From assembly GCF_030272615.1 (NCBI RefSeq), contig NC_081405.1:22302047-22366046 (forward strand): a stretch of DNA of 64,000 bases, given 5' to 3'. The stretch is from Cryptomeria japonica (taxonomy: Eukaryota > Streptophyta > Pinopsida > Cupressales > Cupressaceae). The translations under genes and the position numbers were made by a program. Below the pieces are notes generated by a model that was not told where the DNA came from, ran no database searches, and was given only the letters and a program-made list of their open reading frames with translations. Shown one piece after another: positions 57,001 to 64,000 of this stretch; positions within the stretch are counted from its first letter, which is position 1, and each line of letters begins with the position of its first letter.

Positions 57001-59620
57001 ACTTCTAGATCACGAAGGAAGTACACCCCATTGGGAGAATCACTTGAATCAGTTTTCAAAAAGCTAGTGGCAAACAAAGTGATCACAGTTCCAGATTTTC
57101 CTCCATATGAACCAAAGGTCAAACCAAATTGGTGGAATGATGATGAGTATTGTGAGTTTCATAAGAGCAAGGGTCATAAGATAGGAAATTGCCATCGACT
57201 GAAGAACATTGTGCAAGATCTCATTGATAGAGGTGACATTGAGATTGAGGGACATTCATCCAATCAAGAACATGAGATGTTTAAGGAACCATTCCCAAAG
57301 CATGACAAGGAAAAAGCCAAAGTCATAGATGATCAAGCCAACTATACTAGAGCACCTTACAACTATGATTCAACTATCAATCACATCTCAATGGACAATC
57401 ATATCTCTACTATTACCATCAAGAACAAAAATTCTGAGAATTCTCCTCAGAGACCCAAGATTGTTCTAAGAGGTGTTGGATCTTCTTCCAAACCTACCTC
57501 TGAATGTCATGTTACAACTCGTCGAGGTAAGATTACATTGCCAGGTGCCTCCACTAAAAATATGGCCTCTTCATCAACCAAGCCTGAGTATGACCTTGTA
57601 GAATAGTTAGGGAAGACACCTGCACTCATCTCCATCCTTGAGCTCCTACGTATATCCCCCGCTCATAAAGCTATTCTTGACAAAATCTTGAGAGACACTG
57701 TCATTCCTACTGATCTGAACATGGACCAATTTCAAGCCATGGTGGGATACCTTTCCATTCCACATTCCCTTACATTCACAGAAGCTGATGACGCCTTCGT
57801 AAGTCAGCCACATAATGCACCTTTACATGTTGAAGCCTTCATACACAAACATCGAATAAAGCGAGTCCTGATAGATGGAGGAGCTGGTCTAAACATTTGT
57901 ACATTGAGCACCATTAAACAATTGGGATATTCTGATAAAGCTGTGAATTCAACAAATCAAATCACCATCAAGGCATATGATGATGAAAAGCGTTCATCCA
58001 AGGGCACAGTCACCTTACCTCTAAGAATTGGGCCAGTCACAAAGGATGTGGTTTGTCAAGTCCTAGATCTGGATCTCACATACAACATATTGCTAGGATG
58101 TCCTTGGATTCATGAGATGAGGGCAGTCCCATCAACATATCATCAATGCATTAAGTTTCCTCATAATGGTGTCGAGGTAACAGTTAACGGTGATCCTAAT
58201 CCATTCATATATTGCAATAACCTGAGATCACATACGGAGACCATCATTCCCAGTAATCGTGAAGCTATTCCTTCTTCGGCATACATTGACCCTGAATCAT
58301 TGAAACCTTCGACATCAAAACAAGGTGAACTTAAAGGCAAATTTCAAGACAAAGGCATGGGAGAATACACTTTAAATCAGACCATGTATTTACGACAAGT
58401 CATGAACTCTTCGAAAGAATATTGAAGGCCACATCCTAACAAGCAAATATCCATCATGATACTCAAATGGGATCCTACTACCTTTCAAAGATGGGGCGAA
58501 CTAGAAGAGGAAGATTTATACAAAATGCTCTATAAAGACATTGAAGAGGACACACATGATCAGATCAATATACCTTGTGAGAAATATGGCAAAGGCTTCA
58601 AAATTCTACAAAAATTCGGGTATGATGGAAAAAGCCCTCTTGGGTTACGCAAAGAAGGCATCATGGAACCCTTACAACCTGAATTGACTGTAAAAAGGGA
58701 ACGCTCAAAGGGACTTGGTTTTCTGACTTCCAAGATCCACACTAAAAGGACAGAAGAGGCATCACAAATCAAAGTTGCCAAAATTCAACAAGAGGATTGC
58801 TATTCCACAGATTCCAACGAATGGGAATGGGGTTCAAACAAATCCTCCAGTGACTATGAGCTCACCAAGACATTCAGAGAGCCAGATGAACCCACAGAAG
58901 AAGAGGAATTTTATAAAAAGTTCAGAGTTGGTCAAGAAACAACCCATAAGGATTCCGCACAGTCTTCATCTCAAGGTTCTAGGTCGAAATCACATAGGAT
59001 GAGGACACCTGTCCCGGAAGGCGCTACTAGTGACAACAATTTGGATTCGCCTGCGATCGAAATTGATGAGGAGAGTGCCATCGATGACCTTGACGATTGC
59101 CTCGATATACCCGAATATAACCACATCTTCACTCTTAGCCCTGCAAACTCCGAAAACATTAAAGGCCTTCCCCTTGTTCACCACCAACTCATTGACTGGG
59201 ATTATGAAGGACCAACACAATTTGATACATTTCAAAATGACGAAGCTATTATTGACTATCTTGGCATACGAGATGATCTTCCCCCTGGGGACCACAAAGC
59301 GGGATACACCATAGAACTCAACAACATGGCATATTTTGGTGAGGGTGTCGGACCTTCCAGTCGCAAAAATGTGAAAATAAGAACAAATCAAGGGTCTTAT
59401 GGCGAAAACCACACTGTGGCGCTATCTGATTCCAAAAAAATAAAAAGAAAGGACGTATTTGAGGGCAAAAACCTCTCTGAGGCACCCGAAGATGGAAGGC
59501 TCGACATTCTCCCAGCATCATATGAGGAAAAATCATCCATGTTGGTAAAGGAGACTATCAAAATAAACATTGGTATAGAAGAGGTTCCACACAACATATT
59601 CCTGGCTCAATCATTAACAG
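57001..59620 (+). pseudogene. A-2 knuckle, protease and G-patch part of Pol
   Basis: The frame has a TAG at 57604-57606 (CAA in A-1) and a TGA at 58423-58425 (GGA in A-1). CEFHKSKGHKIGNCHRLK forms the knuckle-like site. The protease region has VLIDGGAGLNICTL and ILLGCPWIH (57860-58110). The G-patch-like stretch (YGKGFKILQKFGYDGKSPLG) lies at about 58585-58660. An acidic linker with an EEEDLYKML-type segment joins to RT. Confidence 0.82.
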
Positions 59621-60450
59621 AGTCCGAAAGATCAAAATTCATAAGCTTCTTCAAAGAACGACAAATCAACTTTGCATGGTCATACGCTGATATGCCTGGA
59701 CTAGATCCAGATTTGGTAATGCATCATTTGACAGTCAAACCGGGGGCAAAGCCAGTGAAACAGAAATTAAGGAAAATGCATCCACAAGTGGCATTACTAG
59801 TCAAAGCAGAGCTGGAGAAATTACTGGATGTCAGATTCATATGCCCAATTGATTATCCCGAATGGATCTCCAATTTAGTACCTGTCAGTAAACCAGATCA
59901 CAGCATCAGAATATGTACAAATTTCAGAGACATCAACAAAGCTTGTCTGAAAGATGACTTCCCATTACCAAATATCGACTTGATCGTTGATCTCACAGCA
60001 GGTCACGAAATGTTATCTTTAATGGATGGATTTTCTGGTTATAATCAAATCAGGATTGCACCCGAGGATCAACACAAAACATCATTCACTTGTCCATGGG
60101 GAACTTTCTGTTGGAATGTCATGCCCTTTGGGCTAAAAAATGTAGGTGCTACGTATCAAAGAGCGATGACTACTATCTTTCATGATCTCATGCACATAAC
60201 TATGGAAGATTATGTTGATGATCTCTTGGGTAAATCAATAGACAGAGATACACATTTGGACATACTTTCAGTCGTCTTTGATCGGTTGGAAAAGTACAAG
60301 GTAAGATTAAACCCCAAGAAATGTGTCTTTGGAGTAACCTCCGGGAAGCTCCTAGGATTCATTGTGTCCAAAAGAGGAATCGAAGCCGATCCAGCAAAAG
60401 TCAAGGCTATCTTGGACATGCCGCCACCCAGAAATATCAGTCAACTTTGA
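59621..60450 (+). pseudogene. A-2 reverse transcriptase
   Basis: The same motif series as A-1: FICPIDYPEWISNLVPVSKP, CTNFRDINKACLKDDFPLP (Asp to Asn at the catalytic TDFR position), SLMDGFSGYNQI, MPFGLKNVGATYQRAM and YVDD (60211-60222). The change of the first catalytic Asp would inactivate this copy. TGA at 60448-60450 is CGA in A-1. Confidence 0.92.
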
Positions 60451-61480
60451 TCCTTACAAGGGAGACTCCAGTCTATACGAAGATTCATAGCACAACTTGC
60501 AGATAAGTGTAATCCTTTTCAACACCTGCTACATAAAAATATCAAGTTCAAATGGGATAATAACTATCAACAAGCTTTTCAGACGCTCAAAGATTATCTT
60601 TTGAATCCGCCAGTTTTGATGCCACCAATTCCAGATCAGCCTTTGTTGCTATACATATCAGCTACTCCAATAGCACTGGGGGCACTCCTAGCGCAACAAA
60701 TAGCTGACGGCAAGGAAAAAGCAGTATACTATATCAGTCGCACATTGGTGGGATATGAGCTAAATTACACACCAATCGAGCATGCATGTCTCGCTATGGT
60801 CTTTGCTTCACAGAAATTACGACATTATATGCTCACTCATAAGACTAAGTTGATTGCAAGAATTGATCCATTAAAATACCTTCTTAACAAAGTTACACTT
60901 ACTGGGCGACTGGCCAAGTGGGTAATGATCCTGAGTGAATTCAACATTGAGTATGTGGACAGAAAAGCAATAAAAGGACAGGAAATCGCAGATCAATTAG
61001 CAGATGCTCCCATGATAGATGATGTTCCTCTAAATTCAAAATTTCCAGATGAATCCATTTTAACAATATCACAGGCAAAGCCATGGCAACTGTACTTTGA
61101 CGGCTCATATACATAGCATGGGGCAGGAGCTGGTATTCTCTTTATAACTCCTCAAGGCGATTCTATACCAAAATCATACCGCTTATCATTTCCTTGCACT
61201 AACAATATAGCGGAATATGAGGCATTAACAACTGGATTACGAATTGCAGTTCAGTGGAAGATCCAAGAACTTCATGTTTTTGGGGATTCTCAACTTGTCA
61301 TCCGTCAAGCAACTGATGATTACCAAACAAAAGATGAAAAATTAATGCCTTACAAGCAACTGGTAGATGATTTGAAACAGTACTTCACAAAGATAGATTT
61401 TGAGCAGATACCAAGAGAGCAGAATCGTGCCGTAGATGCTATGGCTACAATTGCCTCACTGATTGATCTACCTCAAAATG
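60451..61480 (+). pseudogene. A-2 RNase H (degenerate) and archaeal-type RNase H
   Basis: The first domain again lacks the leading Asp (LLLYISATPIALGALLAQ). The second has LYFDGS, NIAEYEAL, FGDSQLV and AVDAMA. One TAG at 61114-61116 follows FDGSYT, where A-1 reads CAG. DEDD residues are otherwise kept. Confidence 0.88.
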
Positions 61481-62832
61481 AGACCTGCTATGAGTTCCTG
61501 GTAGACAACCTATTGGTTCCTTCATATGAGATCACTCCTACTAAAATAATATGCATTGTTGGTCCTAAATCCCAGTTATATGGTTCCATATTCACATATC
61601 TTCGCGACAATATCTTACCTCCTGATCTATCAAACAACCAATGCCGCACTTTCATTCGCCAATCCTCTCGATATGTCATTCTAGCTGATATCCTATACCG
61701 ACGAGGTCTAGATGGCACTCTTCTTAGATGTTTAGAAAGCGACGAAGCTCAGATTGCGTTACATGAAGTGCATGAAGGGATATGTGGTCCGCATACTAGT
61801 GGTCCTACCTTGGCTAAGAAACTCATCAGGACTGGATATTACTGGCCCAATATGGAAAAAGACTCATATCAGTTTGTCAAGAAATGTAAGCAATGTCAAA
61901 TTCATGGAGACCTCATACATGCACCAGCACAAGAACTACAACCACTTGCATCTCCTTGGCCCTTTTGTCAGTGGGGACTCGATCTCATAGGCAAGATTCA
62001 CCCTCCTTCTTCCAATGGTCATAAATTCATTATCACAGCCACAGAGTATTTCACAAAGTGGATTGAGGCTATGCCTCTCACACAAGTCACTAGGAAACAA
62101 ATTGCTACCTTCATCCTTAACTATATTATTTGCCAATATGGTATTCCTAAGTCCATTATTACTGATAACGGGTGTCCCTTCAAAAATCAGGATGTTCGTG
62201 AACTCTATGACTGCTTCCATATTTCCCATCATTTCTCCACACCATATTACCCCCAAGGTAATGGCCAAGCTGAGGCATCTAATAAAATAATTCTTAAAAT
62301 CCTCAAAAAGACAGTCGATGACGCTGGCCGTAACTGGCATATCCAACTCAATCCTGCACTTTGGACCTACCGCACAAGTGTCCGCACACCTACAGGAGCT
62401 ACACCCTACTCACTTGTCTACGGCGCTAAAGCCATCTTGCCTATTGAGGTCGAGTTACCTTCTTTACGGGTCTCTTTGCAAAACATCATCAGCGATGAAG
62501 ATTATAGGGTCTCTCGCTTACAAGAACTAGAACTGCTGGATGAACGAAGACAAATTGCTTTTAATCATCTCAAGGCTTACCAACAACGAATGAGTCACAG
62601 CTACAACCACAAAGTCAAGCCTCACACATTTGAGGTAGGTGACTTAGTTCTCAGAGAAAATCCCAAAAATCAGCAAGACAGAGAGAAGAAGGGCAAGTTC
62701 GAACCCAATTGGCTTGGTCCTTACATCGTTACAGCAGCCTATGGATCTGGGGCATATCAGCTCTCAACTACAGAAGGTGAACCTTTGGAGGATCCTATCA
62801 ACAACATGCACCTTCGTAGGTTCTACACATAG
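61481..62832 (+). CDS. A-2 integrase, intact frame
   Basis: This part of the polyprotein is open to a TAG at 62830-62832. HHCC domain: LHEVHEGICGPHTSGPTL and CKQCQIHGD. Core: QWGLDLIGKI (Asp), SIITDNGCPFKNQDV (Asp) and YYPQGNGQAEASNKII (Glu), so the DDE triad is complete. C-terminus: KVKPHTFEVGDLVLRENP, WLGPYIVTAAYGSGAYQL, NNMHLRRFYT, a GPY/F-like module. It would integrate the DNA copy; it is only expressed if the upstream stops are bypassed. Confidence 0.9.
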
Positions 62833-64000
62833 ATCTTTGGGATATCCTAATTCAAAAAATACAAAAAAAAAAAAAATTGAAAAATTGAAAAATACAAAAA
62901 AATTTATAAAAACAAAAAATCGTTACTTGGTGAAAACCTGGCAAATAGGTGCCTTGTGACACAAAAAAAAATAAAAATTGAAAAATAAAAAAAGTAAAGA
63001 GAAATAATTTCGTCCAACGGTGAAAACCACTTCGGTGGCGCCCTAGGCAAGTACCATGGTGAAAACTGGGTCACCAGCACCATGCGTAGAGACATTGCTC
63101 CTCCCTCCTTCAGGATTCACTTTCATCACTTCACATTGCACACACTCACAACCTATTCACTCACAATAAACTTACCCATTCCCATCATGGCTTGTTATTG
63201 ATCTACCCAAGATTGGTTAGCCATTCATAATAAACCCCCCTTTTCACTCCCTTTCTATCCATAATAAATCAGATCCTATCTGTGGCTAAGGCAAATCCTA
63301 CGTCTAGTGATGGGTAGGGAACTGAGAACACCACATGTTTCGAGGAGTACAGTTTCTTCCATCTTTCTTCAGTCTATTCGCGCGCAATCCGCAATAAAGC
63401 AACATTTGCATCACAGATTCGCAATAAAGTTTCGTCTTCTCTGTAATAAAGTATCAGTTTCATGGATTCAGTCAGTTTCAGATGAGACACAGCAGCAACA
63501 ATGGGCTTCAACAAATCAAATCTTTCAACAAACTCAGACAACATATGGTTCAGTGCTATCTATCCTTTTTGTGAAAGTAAACATTGTGACCACAATCAAA
63601 TACGACTTATACAAGTGACAAGAGACACTAAACTTGAGGACTACAGTGGGTGTTGGTGTCGAGTCTTGGTTTTCTTTTGATTTCATCTTTTTTGGTGACA
63701 TGTCTTTTAGCTTTTTCGGGATGTCTCTGACTAGAGATTCTATCTCCAGGATGTCTTTGACTAGAAAGGCGAGGATGGGGTATCGTCACCTATTTGTATT
63801 TGCTATCTGTGGATTGTCTCTTAGTAATGCTATGACTTGTCCAAGGATATGAGGACACTGTGAGTCTAGTGTGAATTGGGTCATTCCTTGTTTGTGACTG
63901 TCTTATCTCCATGCAAATGGGTACAATGACTTTATGGGTCGAACATATGCCTCGATTGTCATAACCTACTTGCCATAATAAGCTCAATGATGATAATGCA
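62833..64000 (+). other. A-2 post-pol non-coding region
   Basis: Colinear with A-1 23370-24510, including the A-rich start and the GGTGAAAAC boxes (about 62930, 63020 and 63060). It shares CTATCTCCA-GATGTCTTTGACTAG. No gene; short frames are shadows. Confidence 0.65.

Larger units (their letters stand above)
52323..64000 (+). mobile_element. Ty3/gypsy element A-2, running past the window end
   Basis: Sister of A-1 with a complete 5' LTR, PBS, leader with both motif clusters, gag-pol and the same post-pol region. Across the 7.5-kb gag-pol there is one frameshift (near 56702) and five stops (TGA 56399, TAG 57604, TGA 58423, TGA 60448, TAG 61114), fewer than in A-1. PMD, polypurine tract and 3' LTR would lie beyond 64000. 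Confidence 0.93.

Overview
The window is plant nuclear DNA made almost entirely of nested, decaying LTR retrotransposons. No host gene, rRNA, tRNA or CRISPR array was found. The large AT-rich elements, long LTRs, dual-RNase-H Ty3/gypsy (Tat-like) families, SIRE-type and other Ty1/copia remnants and a plant mobile domain (PMD) gene all point to a large seed-plant genome. A conifer or other gymnosperm is my guess, at low confidence.

Layout. (1) 1-992: two ~380-bp direct repeats and no gene. (2) 993-2548: a plus-strand copia LTR (family D), facing a complete minus-strand copia element of the same LTR family at 2733-11307 (target duplication ATCAT). That element carries a solo gypsy LTR (family A, 8825-9612, target duplication CAACA) inside its gag. 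(3) 11308-13083: the 3' end of another LTR element (family B). (4) 13084-28925: gypsy element A-1 on the plus strand. It has a 5'-truncated LTR, a PBS, a long leader with two clusters of a CGCGTCTGTGT motif, gag-PR-RT-RNH-aRNH-INT, an antisense PMD gene, a polypurine tract and a 3' LTR. (5) 28926-41670: gypsy element C on the minus strand, truncated inside integrase. It has an archaeal-type RNase H in front of RT, a tRNA-Arg-type PBS and an apparent 6.3-kb 5' LTR that encloses a single-frame, stop-riddled coding region of about 1,213 codons. (6) 41671-44915: a second copy of 9522-13083, including the nested insertion junctions. (7) 44916-49440: a SIRE-like copia gag remnant, CT-rich repeats and an inverted family B LTR. 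(8) 49441-52322: unassigned sequence and microsatellites. (9) 52323-64000: gypsy element A-2, sister of A-1, with a full 5' LTR and near-intact gag-pol, running off the window end.

How the pieces work together. A-1 and A-2 encode one long Gag-Pol frame: capsid, zinc knuckle, protease, G-patch, RT, a degenerate RNase H, a second archaeal-type RNase H and integrase. Neither copy is autonomous now, because both have stop codons and frameshifts. Most stops are TAG or TGA where the sister copy, or the expected residue, implies CAG, TGG or CGA. That fits C-to-T decay of methylated, silenced DNA.

The features most worth attention are the protein-coding giant LTR of element C, its aRNH-before-RT order, the CGCGTCTGTGT clusters present in both orientations in A-1, the antisense PMD gene, and the inverted LTR-D pair that could fold into a 1.5-kb hairpin RNA. 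All family assignments come from reading motifs; no database search was possible.
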